DNA from: Bacteroidales bacterium UBA5219
GTDB taxonomy: Bacteria; Bacteroidota; Bacteroidia; Bacteroidales; ML635J-15
Assembly: GCA_002412425.1 (NCBI GenBank)
Contig: DHVB01000077.1
Location: forward strand, 62,001 to 126,000
Direction of reading: 5' to 3'
Length of the DNA: 64,000 bases
Under the pieces are notes generated by a model that saw only the letters and a program-made list of their open reading frames with translations, was not told the DNA's origin and searched no databases. This document shows, one piece after another, positions 37,022 through 44,615 of this stretch. The position numbers were made by a program, and so were the translations under genes. The stretch's first letter is position 1, and every line of letters starts with the position of its first letter.

Positions 37022-38098
37022 TTAAAATTTATATTCTTTTGGTTCTAGTTCACCTTGTAAAACCATAAGTCCATTCATTGCAAGAGCTAACATTTCATCT
37101 TCACCAGGATAAACTTTCATAGGTGCAATAAAACTTGTCATTTCGTCAATAAAAGAACAAAATTGTTTATTGTGTGCTATGCCACCTGTTAAAAGAATTG
37201 CATTAACTTCTCCTTTTAGTACTGTTGCACAAGCCCCTATTTCTTTTGCAACTTGGTAAGCCATTGCATTTGATATAAACTGAGCTTTTTCATCTCCTTC
37301 TTTGGCTCTCATTTTAACTTCATATGCATCGTTTGTATTTAAGTAAGCGGCAAAACCTCCTTTTCCTTTTATCATCAAACCAATTTCTTCTTTTGTATAT
37401 TTTCCGCTAAAACAAGCAGATACTAATTGTGCTGTTGGCAATGTGCCTGAACGTTCTGGCGAAAAAGGTCCATCACCATTCAAAGCATTGTTAACATCAA
37501 TTACTCTACCTTTTAGATGTGCTCCAACAGAAATGCCTCCGCCAAGATGTACAACAATTAAGTTCATTTCTTCATAAACTTGATTTGTTTCACGAGCATA
37601 TCTTCTAGCAGTTGCTTTTTGGTTTAAAGCATGAAAAATCGAAATTCTTTTAAAATTTGGATGTCCTGTGATGCGAGCAATTTCTTCCAATTCGTCAACA
37701 ACAACAGGATCTGCAATATAAGCATTAACATTATCCAAGTTTTTTGCAATATCATCTGCTATTAAGGCTCCTAAATTACTTGCATGCTCTCCAAAAGGCG
37801 AATTTATCATGTCGTTTTTCATTTCTTCATTTACTTTATAAACACCTGATGGAATAGGTTTATTTAGCCCTCCTCTACCCATGACGCATTGAATTTGATT
37901 TATGTCAAGTCCTGCTTCTTTAAGTTCGTTTAAAATAGTATTTTTTCTAAACTCATATTGATCAGTAATCTTGGCAAAACCTTTTAATTCGTCTGTTGAA
38001 TGTTTTATATTTTTTAAAAATATATTCTTTTCATTTTCAAAAATTGCAATTTTGGTTGAAGTAGAACCTGGATTTATTGCTAAAATTTTATATTTCAT
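37022..38098 (-). CDS. buk: Butyrate kinase
   Basis: 358-residue ASKHA-fold enzyme that makes ATP from ADP and butyryl phosphate, the last step of butyrate production. AINPGSTSTKIAIF (6-19), VMGRGGLNKPIPSGVY (about 73-88), VHLGGGISVGAH (about 185) and AILLTGGIAHN (about 300-312) match Buk rather than acetate kinase. Length is typical. It lies 25 bases after ptb. The real acid could be butyrate, isobutyrate or isovalerate. Confidence 0.92.
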   Translation of the reverse strand: MKYKILAINPGSTSTKIAIFENEKNIFLKNIKHSTDELKGFAKITDQYEFRKNTILNELKEAGLDINQIQCVMGRGGLNKPIPSGVYKVNEEMKNDMINSPFGEHASNLGALIADDIAKNLDNVNAYIADPVVVDELEEIARITGHPNFKRISIFHALNQKATARRYARETNQVYEEMNLIVVHLGGGISVGAHLKGRVIDVNNALNGDGPFSPERSGTLPTAQLVSACFSGKYTKEEIGLMIKGKGGFAAYLNTNDAYEVKMRAKEGDEKAQFISNAMAYQVAKEIGACATVLKGEVNAILLTGGIAHNKQFCSFIDEMTSFIAPMKVYPGEDEMLALAMNGLMVLQGELEPKEYKF

Positions 38099-38123
38099 AA
38101 TTTTATACCTATTTTAATTTATA

Positions 38124-39029
38124 TTATTTTGCTGATAATGCTGCTAAAGCAATTGAATAAGTTTTTATTTCGGCAGAATCGCCACGTGATGACAAAACAG
38201 CAGGACATTTTGCTCCAACAAGCATTGCTGCTAATTTTGCACCTGCTAATTTTACTGAACCTTTATAAAAAACATTTGCTGCTTCTATATTTGGAAAAAC
38301 TAAACAATCTGCTTGTCCAGCAACTACAGATTTTAATTTTTTAATTTCAACACATTCTTTATCAATAGCTACATCTAAAGCTAAAGGCCCATCGACTAAA
38401 GCTCCTTTTATTTGTCCACGCTCTGCCATTTTTGAAATTATTGCTGCATCAACACAAGATGGCATACTAGCCGATACTTGTTCAGTAGCTGCAATTAAAG
38501 CAAGTCTTGGTTGTTCAATACCTAAATCATGAGCAACATTAATTACATAGTTTGCAATTTGAATTTTCTGATTCAAATCTGGATAAGGAATTACTGCTAC
38601 ATCACTAACAACCAAAAGTTTTGGATATCCTTCCAACTCCATAACCACAACATGTGACAAAGTTGCCTTTGGGGGTAAAAGTCCAGTTTCTTTATTCAAA
38701 ATAGCCCTCATATATTTGCCTGTACTAACCAAACCTTTCATTAAAAAGTCTGCTTCTTTGTCGTTTATTAGCTTTACAGCTAGATTTGCAGCTTTGGTTT
38801 CGTCTGTTTCATGAACTATTTTAAACTTTTTTACATCTATATTCTCCTGTTTGCATACTTCTTCTATACGATTTGTATCTCCCACCAAAATTCCTTCTAC
38901 TATACCTAAATCAATAGCATTACTAACGGCTTCTATAGTGTGAGCATCATTAGCAAAAGCTACCGATAATCTTTTGCGAGATTTTGACTTTACAACTTCA
39001 ATAATATCATCTAATTTCGTTATATTCAT
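38124..39029 (-). CDS. ptb: Phosphate butyryltransferase-like enzyme
   Basis: 301 residues. It converts an acyl-CoA and phosphate to acyl phosphate for the kinase. The phosphotransacetylase/Ptb fold is shown by AFANDAHTIEAVSNAIDLGIVEGILVG-type sequence (24-50), DFLMKGLVSTGKYMRA (about 95-110), and ALVDGPLALDVAID (about 211-224). The shorter length and the sequence separate it from the Pta at 40293-41300. It is 27 bases after ackA and before buk. Confidence 0.88.
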   Translation of the reverse strand: MNITKLDDIIEVVKSKSRKRLSVAFANDAHTIEAVSNAIDLGIVEGILVGDTNRIEEVCKQENIDVKKFKIVHETDETKAANLAVKLINDKEADFLMKGLVSTGKYMRAILNKETGLLPPKATLSHVVVMELEGYPKLLVVSDVAVIPYPDLNQKIQIANYVINVAHDLGIEQPRLALIAATEQVSASMPSCVDAAIISKMAERGQIKGALVDGPLALDVAIDKECVEIKKLKSVVAGQADCLVFPNIEAANVFYKGSVKLAGAKLAAMLVGAKCPAVLSSRGDSAEIKTYSIALAALSAK

Positions 39030-39056
39030 TACTCGTTTGTTTTTTGTTATGATTAA

Positions 39057-40262
39057 TTATTTTTTTAACACTAAATCCACAGTATCCATAGCAATCACTA
39101 ATTCTTCGTCTGTAGTTATACTCATAACTTTAACTTTAGAACCTTCTTTGCTTAACACTTCGTCTTTACCGAATATTTTACTGTTTTTATCAAAATCAAA
39201 ACTAATACCTAAATAGTCCATATCTCTAAAAACAAGATCACGTATATGTCCAGAATTTTCGCCAATTCCTCCTGTCATAATTATTAGATCTACTCCATTC
39301 ATTATTGCAGCATAAGCTCCGATATATTTCTTAACTCTATGTGCATACATATCTAAAGTTAGTTTTGCTCTTTCGTTACCTGCTTCACTTTCTGCTTGTA
39401 AATCTCTCATGTCTGATGATATTTCAGAAACTCCATTTACTCCGCATTGTTTATTTATAAATGAATTTGCTTGAGAAATGCTAAGTTTTTCTTTTTCCAT
39501 AATAAACAATAATGCACCTAAATCAAGGTCTCCTGTTCTAGTGCCCATCATTAGCCCTTCTACTGGTGTAAATCCCATTGAAGTATCAACTGATTTTCCA
39601 TTTTTAATTGCAGTAATTGAAGCTCCATTACCCAAGTGGCAAGTTATGATTTTCTTTTCATTAAAATTCCAACCCAATATATTACAAGCTTTTTGAGCAA
39701 CAAATTTATGACTTGTTCCATGGAAACCATAACGTCTTATTTTGTAATTTTCATACATTTTATATGGTACTGCATACATATATGAACTTGCTGGCATTGT
39801 TTGATGAAAAGAAGTATCAAAAACTGCTGTTTGTGGAACTTTTGGTAATATTTTTTGAATAGCTCTAATTCCTAATAAGTGTGCAGGATTATGTAATGGT
39901 GCTAAATCTATACAAGCTTCAATTTTACTAATTGCTTCTTCATCTAATTTCACACTTTTTGTAAAATATTCGCCACCATGAGCTACACGATGTCCTACAG
40001 CATTAATTTCGTCTAAAGATGAAATAACTCCATGTTCTTTGCTCAACAAAGCATCTAAAACTAGATTAATACCTACTGTATGGTCTGAAACTGGAGTTTC
40101 TAATTCAAACTTTTGATCTTTATTATTTTTATGCTTGATCATACCACTTGGCAAACCAATTCTTTCTACAAGACCTTTAGCTTTCAATACTGGTTCTTTA
40201 CCCATATCAAGAAGTTGATATTTGATTGATGAACTTCCGCAATTTAGAACTAATACATTCAT
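39057..40262 (-). CDS. ackA: Acetate kinase
   Basis: 401-residue ASKHA enzyme that makes ATP from acetyl phosphate. NVLVLNCGSSSIKYQL (2-17), GHRVAHGGEYFTKS (about 88-101), RRYGFHGTSHKFV (about 175-187), HLGNGASITAIKNGKSVDTSMGFTP-type sequence (about 206-230) and MTGGIGENSGHIR (about 322) are all present. Length is normal. It follows pta by 30 bases. Confidence 0.97.
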   Translation of the reverse strand: MNVLVLNCGSSSIKYQLLDMGKEPVLKAKGLVERIGLPSGMIKHKNNKDQKFELETPVSDHTVGINLVLDALLSKEHGVISSLDEINAVGHRVAHGGEYFTKSVKLDEEAISKIEACIDLAPLHNPAHLLGIRAIQKILPKVPQTAVFDTSFHQTMPASSYMYAVPYKMYENYKIRRYGFHGTSHKFVAQKACNILGWNFNEKKIITCHLGNGASITAIKNGKSVDTSMGFTPVEGLMMGTRTGDLDLGALLFIMEKEKLSISQANSFINKQCGVNGVSEISSDMRDLQAESEAGNERAKLTLDMYAHRVKKYIGAYAAIMNGVDLIIMTGGIGENSGHIRDLVFRDMDYLGISFDFDKNSKIFGKDEVLSKEGSKVKVMSITTDEELVIAMDTVDLVLKK

Positions 40263-40292
40263 TTTATTATTTTTTAGATTAAGTTTATATAA

Positions 40293-41300
40293 TTATTTTT
40301 TCATTCCCACTGCTTGGTTTACTGTAATAGCAACTAAGTTAACTATATCGTCAACAGAACAACCTCTTGACAAATCGTTGATTGGAGCAGCCATTCCTTG
40401 TAAAATAGGTCCTACTGCTTCTACTCCAGCAATTCTTTGAACTAATTTATATGCAATATTTCCAGCTTGCATAGTTGGGAATACAAGCACGTTTGCATTT
40501 CCTGCTATTTTACTTCCTGGTGCTTTTTTCTGTCCAACTTCTGGTACTATTGCAGCGTCGCTTTGCAATTCACCTTCAATCATCATATCTGGAGCCATTT
40601 CTTTTGCTAGTCTTGTTGCTTCAACAACTTTATCAACCATTTCGTGTTTACCCGAACCTAAAGTTGAAAAACTTAACATTGCAATTTTTGGTTCAAAACC
40701 AGCAATTGTTCTTGCAGTATTACCGGTTGCCACAGCAATTTCGGCTAATTCTTGTGCTGTTGGATCTGGTTGCACTACACAGTCTGCAAATACCATTAAA
40801 CCATCTTCGCCAAATTTTTTGTCATTTAAAATCATTATAAAAGCACCAGAAACAACTGAAATGCCTGGTAAAGTTTTTACAACTTGAAAAGCAGGACGAA
40901 GCACATCACCTGTAGCATTATCTGCACCAGCAACTTCACCATCAGCATCACCTGCTTTTATCATTAAAGTTGCTAAATATAATGGGTTCTCAACTAATTT
41001 TGAAGCTTCTTCTTTAGTTAAACCTTTTGATTTACGAAGTTCTACTAATAAATCGGTATAAGCTTCTTTTTTATCATGATTTTTTGGATCAATAATTATT
41101 GCATTTTTAATATTTGTCAAATTGTTTTCTGAAGCAGTTTTATTTATAACTTCAGGCGAACCTAATAAAATTATTTTTGCTAATTTTTCTTCAATAATCT
41201 GATTAGCTGCTTTTAAAGTTCTTATTTCTGTTCCTTCTGGTAGAACAATTCGCATTTCGTGTTTACGTGCGTTTTCTTTAATTTTTTGTAACAAATCCAT
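40293..41300 (-). CDS. pta: Phosphate acetyltransferase
   Basis: 335-residue enzyme that converts acetyl-CoA and phosphate to acetyl phosphate. This is the short form without the N-terminal DRTGG region. RIVLPEGTEIRTLKAA (18-33), MVFADCVVQPDPTAQELAEIA-type sequence (about 168-188), MLSFSTLGSGKHEMVDKVVEAT (about 207-228) and LVFPTMQAGNIAYKLVQRIAG (about 272-292) are typical. It starts the acyl-phosphate part of the operon, 11 bases after the FAH-family gene. Confidence 0.96.
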   Translation of the reverse strand: MDLLQKIKENARKHEMRIVLPEGTEIRTLKAANQIIEEKLAKIILLGSPEVINKTASENNLTNIKNAIIIDPKNHDKKEAYTDLLVELRKSKGLTKEEASKLVENPLYLATLMIKAGDADGEVAGADNATGDVLRPAFQVVKTLPGISVVSGAFIMILNDKKFGEDGLMVFADCVVQPDPTAQELAEIAVATGNTARTIAGFEPKIAMLSFSTLGSGKHEMVDKVVEATRLAKEMAPDMMIEGELQSDAAIVPEVGQKKAPGSKIAGNANVLVFPTMQAGNIAYKLVQRIAGVEAVGPILQGMAAPINDLSRGCSVDDIVNLVAITVNQAVGMKK

Positions 41301-41311
41301 TTTTAATATTT

Positions 41312-41923
41312 TTATTTAATTTTAATATTTAATAATTCTTTTTCTTCTATAAAGGCTTTTAATTCATCTCCAATTTCAAGTTTACCAACTCCTTTTGGTG
41401 TTCCAGTAAAGATTATATCTCCAATTTTAAGAGTTAAAAATTTAGAAACATATTCTATTATTTCATCAATATTAAAAACCATATTTTTAGTATTTCCCAA
41501 TTGAACTAGCTCGCCATTACGCATGAGTTTGAAGTTTATATTATTTACATCTTCAATTTCTTCTATTGGTATCCATTCCGAGAGCATTGCCGAGCCATCA
41601 AAAGCTTTTGCAATTTCCCAAGGCAATCCTTTTTCTTTACAATCTCTTTGTAAATCGCGAGCGGTAACATCGATTCCAACACCTATATGACTATAATAGC
41701 GATGTGCAAATTTTTTATCAATATGTTTTCCTAATCTATGAATTTTTACGATTATTTCTAATTCGTATTGAATATCGTTTGAAAAATCTGGCAAATAAAA
41801 ATCTTTTCCTGTTTGTAAAATACTTGAATCTGGTTTAAGGAAGAATACAGGTTTTTCGGGCAACACAGCATTCATTTCCTCGATATGATCTTTGTAATTA
41901 TGTCCTATACAGATGATTTTCAT
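41312..41923 (-). CDS. Fumarylacetoacetate hydrolase-family protein
   Basis: 203-residue enzyme of the FAH superfamily (FAHD1-like length). MKIICIGHNYKDHIEEMN (1-18), PVFFLKPDSSIL (about 25-36), YELEIIVKIHRLGK (about 53-66, metal-binding Glu residues), GIDVTARDLQRDCKEKGLPWEIAKAFDGSA-type sequence (about 87-118) and IIFTGTPKGVGKLEIGD (about 171-187). Members hydrolyse or decarboxylate acyl compounds such as oxaloacetate or acylpyruvates. It is the first gene of the acyl-kinase operon, and starts 13 bases after the gcvT terminator hairpin. Confidence 0.88.
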   Translation of the reverse strand: MKIICIGHNYKDHIEEMNAVLPEKPVFFLKPDSSILQTGKDFYLPDFSNDIQYELEIIVKIHRLGKHIDKKFAHRYYSHIGVGIDVTARDLQRDCKEKGLPWEIAKAFDGSAMLSEWIPIEEIEDVNNINFKLMRNGELVQLGNTKNMVFNIDEIIEYVSKFLTLKIGDIIFTGTPKGVGKLEIGDELKAFIEEKELLNIKIK

Positions 41924-41936
41924 TTTATAATAAAAA

Positions 41937-41959
41937 GAGACAAGCTATGTGCTTGTCTC
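41937..41959 (-). terminator. Terminator between gcvT and the acyl-kinase operon
   Basis: GAGACAAGC pairs perfectly with GCTTGTCTC around a five-base loop. On the minus strand TTTTTATTAT follows (41936-41927). It ends gcvT and lies only 13 bases before the FAH start, so it could also act as a control point for read-through into the operon. Confidence 0.8.
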
Positions 41960-41965
41960 GAAATT

Positions 41966-43087
41966 TTATTTTACTACTTGAATTTGATTTTTAAAAATAG
42001 GAGCTTTTACCACTTTAGCTTTTAATCTTTTATCTCTAACTCCGATAAAAATTTCGGTATCAACTTTCCAAAACCCTTTATTTAGATAAGCCATTCCTAT
42101 TCCAACTTTCATGCTTGGTGACATAGTTCCTGATGTAACTTCACCTATTTCATTTCCTTCTGCATCATACACTAAATAATGCTGACGTGGAATTCCTCTA
42201 TCAATCATTTCGAAAGGTTTTAACATTTTGCTTGCACCTTCGGCTTTAAGTTTTTCGTGATATTCTCTATTTACGAAGTCTTTACCGTCAACAAATTTTG
42301 TAATCCACCCTAATCCTGCTTCTATTGGTGAAGTAGTTTCGTTAATATCATTTCCATACAAGCAAAATCCCATTTCTAAACGCAAGGTATCTCTAGCACC
42401 AAGACCTATAGATTTTATTCCAAATTCTTCTCCTGCTTCAAAAACAGCATTATAAAGTTTTTCTGCATCTTTATTTTTTGCATATATTTCACAACCTCCA
42501 GCACCTGTATATCCAGTTATAGAAAAAATTACACTTTCAATTCCTGCAAAAGGAATTTCTTTAAAAGTATAATATTCCATATCTGTAATATTTGCACTTG
42601 TAAGTTTTTGCATAGCCTTTATAGCATAAGGTCCTTGAACTGCTAATTGGCAATATTCATCTGAAGCATTGATAAGATCTTCGCCAATTTTCATTCCCAT
42701 TTTACTAGCAATTGCTGTACACCAAGCCCAATCTTTATCAATATTTGCAGCATTTACAACTAACAGATAAGATTCTGCATTAAAACGATAAACTAAAAAG
42801 TCATCAACTATTCCACCTTTATCATTAGGAAAGCAAGAATATTGAATTTTACCATCTGTCAAATCTAAAATATTGTTAGACGTAACTTTTTGTAAAAAAT
42901 CTACAGCTTTTGGTCCTTTTACCCAAAACTCTCCCATGTGAGACACGTCAAAAACTCCAAGTTTTTCACGACAAGTAACGTGTTCGTCATTTATTCCTGT
43001 AAATTCAATTGGCATGTTATGCCCTGCAAATTCAACCATTTTGGCTCCTTTTGCAATGTGATAATTTGTAAATGCAGTGGTTTTCAT
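41966..43087 (-). CDS. gcvT: Aminomethyltransferase, T protein of glycine cleavage
   Basis: 373-residue THF-dependent enzyme of the glycine cleavage system, releasing ammonia and 5,10-methylene-THF from the H-protein-bound intermediate. [13 protein letters not shown] (17-29), [15 protein letters not shown] (about 46-60), [15 protein letters not shown] (about 190-204) and [21 protein letters not shown] (about 232-252) are typical. Length is normal. The other gcv genes are not in the window. A promoter at 43142-43149 and a terminator at 41937-41959 make it a single-gene unit. Confidence 0.96.
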   Translation of the reverse strand: MKTTAFTNYHIAKGAKMVEFAGHNMPIEFTGINDEHVTCREKLGVFDVSHMGEFWVKGPKAVDFLQKVTSNNILDLTDGKIQYSCFPNDKGGIVDDFLVYRFNAESYLLVVNAANIDKDWAWCTAIASKMGMKIGEDLINASDEYCQLAVQGPYAIKAMQKLTSANITDMEYYTFKEIPFAGIESVIFSITGYTGAGGCEIYAKNKDAEKLYNAVFEAGEEFGIKSIGLGARDTLRLEMGFCLYGNDINETTSPIEAGLGWITKFVDGKDFVNREYHEKLKAEGASKMLKPFEMIDRGIPRQHYLVYDAEGNEIGEVTSGTMSPSMKVGIGMAYLNKGFWKVDTEIFIGVRDKRLKAKVVKAPIFKNQIQVVK

Positions 43088-43141
43088 TTTTTATGTATTT
43101 TATATAATATTTATTTTTTTAATTTATTTTTAAACTGGTAG

Positions 43142-43149
43142 CAAATTTA
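43142..43149 (-). promoter_or_regulatory. -7 element, gcvT
   Basis: On the minus strand TAAATTTG matches TAnnTTTG, 54 bases before the gcvT start. I saw no glycine riboswitch pattern in the leader. Confidence 0.5.
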
Positions 43150-43213
43150 AAAAATTTTATTCAAAAATAAAACAATATTTACAACATATTTTTTACAAAA
43201 TAAAATCTTTGTT

Positions 43214-43221
43214 TATATTTG
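43214..43221 (+). promoter_or_regulatory. -7 element, MORN protein gene
   Basis: TATATTTG matches TAnnTTTG and lies 82 bases before the ATG at 43304. A 23-codon upstream ORF (43236-43307) begins just after the expected start and its stop overlaps the MORN gene's ATG. Confidence 0.45.
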
Positions 43222-43303
43222 CTTTTAAATAAGGTATGAGTTTTGCAATAAAAAACAATAACAATATTTTAATTAAAATTACAGTTATAGTAAAAAACAA
43301 TTT

Positions 43304-44161
43304 ATGATGAACAAGATATTTATTATAGGTCTAATAGTTTTATTTTTCGGTTCTATTTCATTTGCTCAGAACAATAGACAAAATGATAGTTTAATTAATT
43401 TTGTAGATATTAATAATAACAAGCAAGGAAAATGGGAAAAAAAATATTCCAATGGTCAAGTTAGATATAGAGGTTTTTTTGTGGACAATATCCCTACAGG
43501 AGTTTTTACATATTACTATCAAAATGGAAAAGTTAAATCAGTTTTGAATTATGATAAAAATGGTGGCTCTCAAGCCGAATTATTTTGGGATAATGGAAAT
43601 TATGCAGCTAAAGGTTATTTTGACAGTGATAATAATAAACATCTAACTTGGAATATGTATTTTGAAGACGGTAAAAAGTCTGCAGTTATAAACTTCAATC
43701 ATGGAGTAGCAGAAGGCAATGTTTTAATATTTTATCAAAACATCGAAAAATTAGCTTTAAATTGTAACTATAAGGCTGGTAAACTTGACGGTCAATACAC
43801 AAAATATTTTCAATCTGGAGCTAAAATTGAAGAAGGTACATATAAAAATGGCACTCGAGACGGCTATTGGAAATTTTATTCAAATAGTGGTATGATTGAT
43901 GAAGAAGGCATGTATGTAAATGGTGAAAAAGACGGTGAATGGAAAATTTATAGGGATAATCCAAAAGGCGAAATTGTAAATTACGACAAAGGCGTGCCTG
44001 ATAATTGGGACGAATTAATGGAAGAATGGAGAGCAAAAGAAGAATGGGCTAAAGAAAATCAAAATAAATTTAAACAACCCGAAGATTATTTTGACAATCC
44101 TATTGAATTTTTTAAACCTAGCACAGACCCTAATACCCAAGTAGAATATAAGTTGAAATAA
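43304..44161 (+). CDS. Exported MORN-repeat (YwqK-like) protein
   Basis: 285 residues with a signal peptide (FIIGLIVLFFGSISFAQ). From about residue 38 the protein is a run of MORN-type units of 20-24 residues (GKWEKKYSNGQVRYRG, GVFTYYYQNGKVKSVLNYDKNG, DGQYTKYFQSGAKIEEGTYKNG, DGYWKFYSNSGMIDEEGMYVNG, DGEWKIYRDN), then a Lys/Glu-rich tail (EEWRAKEEWAKENQNKF). Such repeats are often annotated as YwqK antitoxin-like, though a secreted form is more likely a surface or periplasmic binding protein. It has two adjacent ATGs (43304 and 43307). Confidence 0.75.
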   Translation: MMNKIFIIGLIVLFFGSISFAQNNRQNDSLINFVDINNNKQGKWEKKYSNGQVRYRGFFVDNIPTGVFTYYYQNGKVKSVLNYDKNGGSQAELFWDNGNYAAKGYFDSDNNKHLTWNMYFEDGKKSAVINFNHGVAEGNVLIFYQNIEKLALNCNYKAGKLDGQYTKYFQSGAKIEEGTYKNGTRDGYWKFYSNSGMIDEEGMYVNGEKDGEWKIYRDNPKGEIVNYDKGVPDNWDELMEEWRAKEEWAKENQNKFKQPEDYFDNPIEFFKPSTDPNTQVEYKLK

Positions 44162-44304
44162 CAACTATTTCTTTTAAAATAAAACAAACAATTTTAGAAC
44201 TCCATCTAAGTCATTGATAATTAACAAACAAACAAATATTAATACTATTATTTTATTTTTTTAATTTTAATAACAAAAAATTTTATTTATATAAATATAT
44301 TTTG

Positions 44305-44312
44305 TATCTTTG
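44305..44312 (+). promoter_or_regulatory. -7 element upstream of candidate RNA
   Basis: TATCTTTG matches TAnnTTTG. No protein-coding ORF follows on the plus strand before the terminator at 44561-44596; only a seven-codon ORF lies at 44323-44346. The transcript would start near 44319. Confidence 0.5.
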
Positions 44313-44318
44313 TATAAG

Positions 44319-44596
44319 TTTAATGATTAATAATTTACAAACTTAATTGTCAGAATTTCTTTGAAATATTATTCTCCCTGAGGTTAATGATACACTCTCA
44401 AATCCTTAATGCTACCTCTCAGCAGGCAACAGCAAATTATCCTCTTAATTAAATTTACAACAATTAACTTATTGTTAACCAAAGGGGGAATTCTGACAAG
44501 ATATAATATTCGATTTTAATGTAATAATTTTCATGGTATAAAAAGTTTAGTTGATAAAACAAAAAAGGGCTGTTTCAAAAAAGACAGCCCTTTTTA
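44319..44596 (+). ncRNA. Candidate structured RNA, 6S-like shape
   Basis: The 454-base gap 44162-44615 has no protein gene. After a promoter at 44305-44312 there is a long bulged stem: TTGTCAGAATT (44347-44357) pairs perfectly with AATTCTGACAA (44489-44499); after a 16-base bulge on the 5' side only, CTCCCT (44374-44379) pairs with AGGGGG (44483-44488); after a 2x2 loop, GGTTAAT (44382-44388) pairs with GTTAACC (44474-44480). The apical 85 bases include TGCT-CCT/AGG-AGCA and TTAATT/AATTAA hairpins. A strong terminator follows at 44561-44596. A long closed stem with a one-sided bulge is reminiscent of 6S RNA (in Bacteroidales known as the Bacteroidales-1 motif), but I could not confirm any family. 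It could also be the 3' untranslated part of the MORN transcript. Confidence 0.5.
44561..44596. terminator. Bidirectional terminator between candidate RNA and PD40/OmpA gene
   Basis: GGGCTGT (44567-44573) pairs with ACAGCCC (44584-44590), with A and T runs on both sides. It can end the plus-strand RNA and the minus-strand gene whose stop is at 44616. Confidence 0.85.
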
Positions 44597-44615
44597 TTTG
44601 TATATTTTTATAAAT

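Noticed and set aside
43088..43303. Glycine riboswitch upstream of gcvT
   Set aside because: The leader is short and AT-rich with no conserved riboswitch core.
44323..44346. Seven-codon ORF at the start of the candidate RNA
   Set aside because: Too short to support as a gene; its stop directly abuts the RNA stem, which may be chance.
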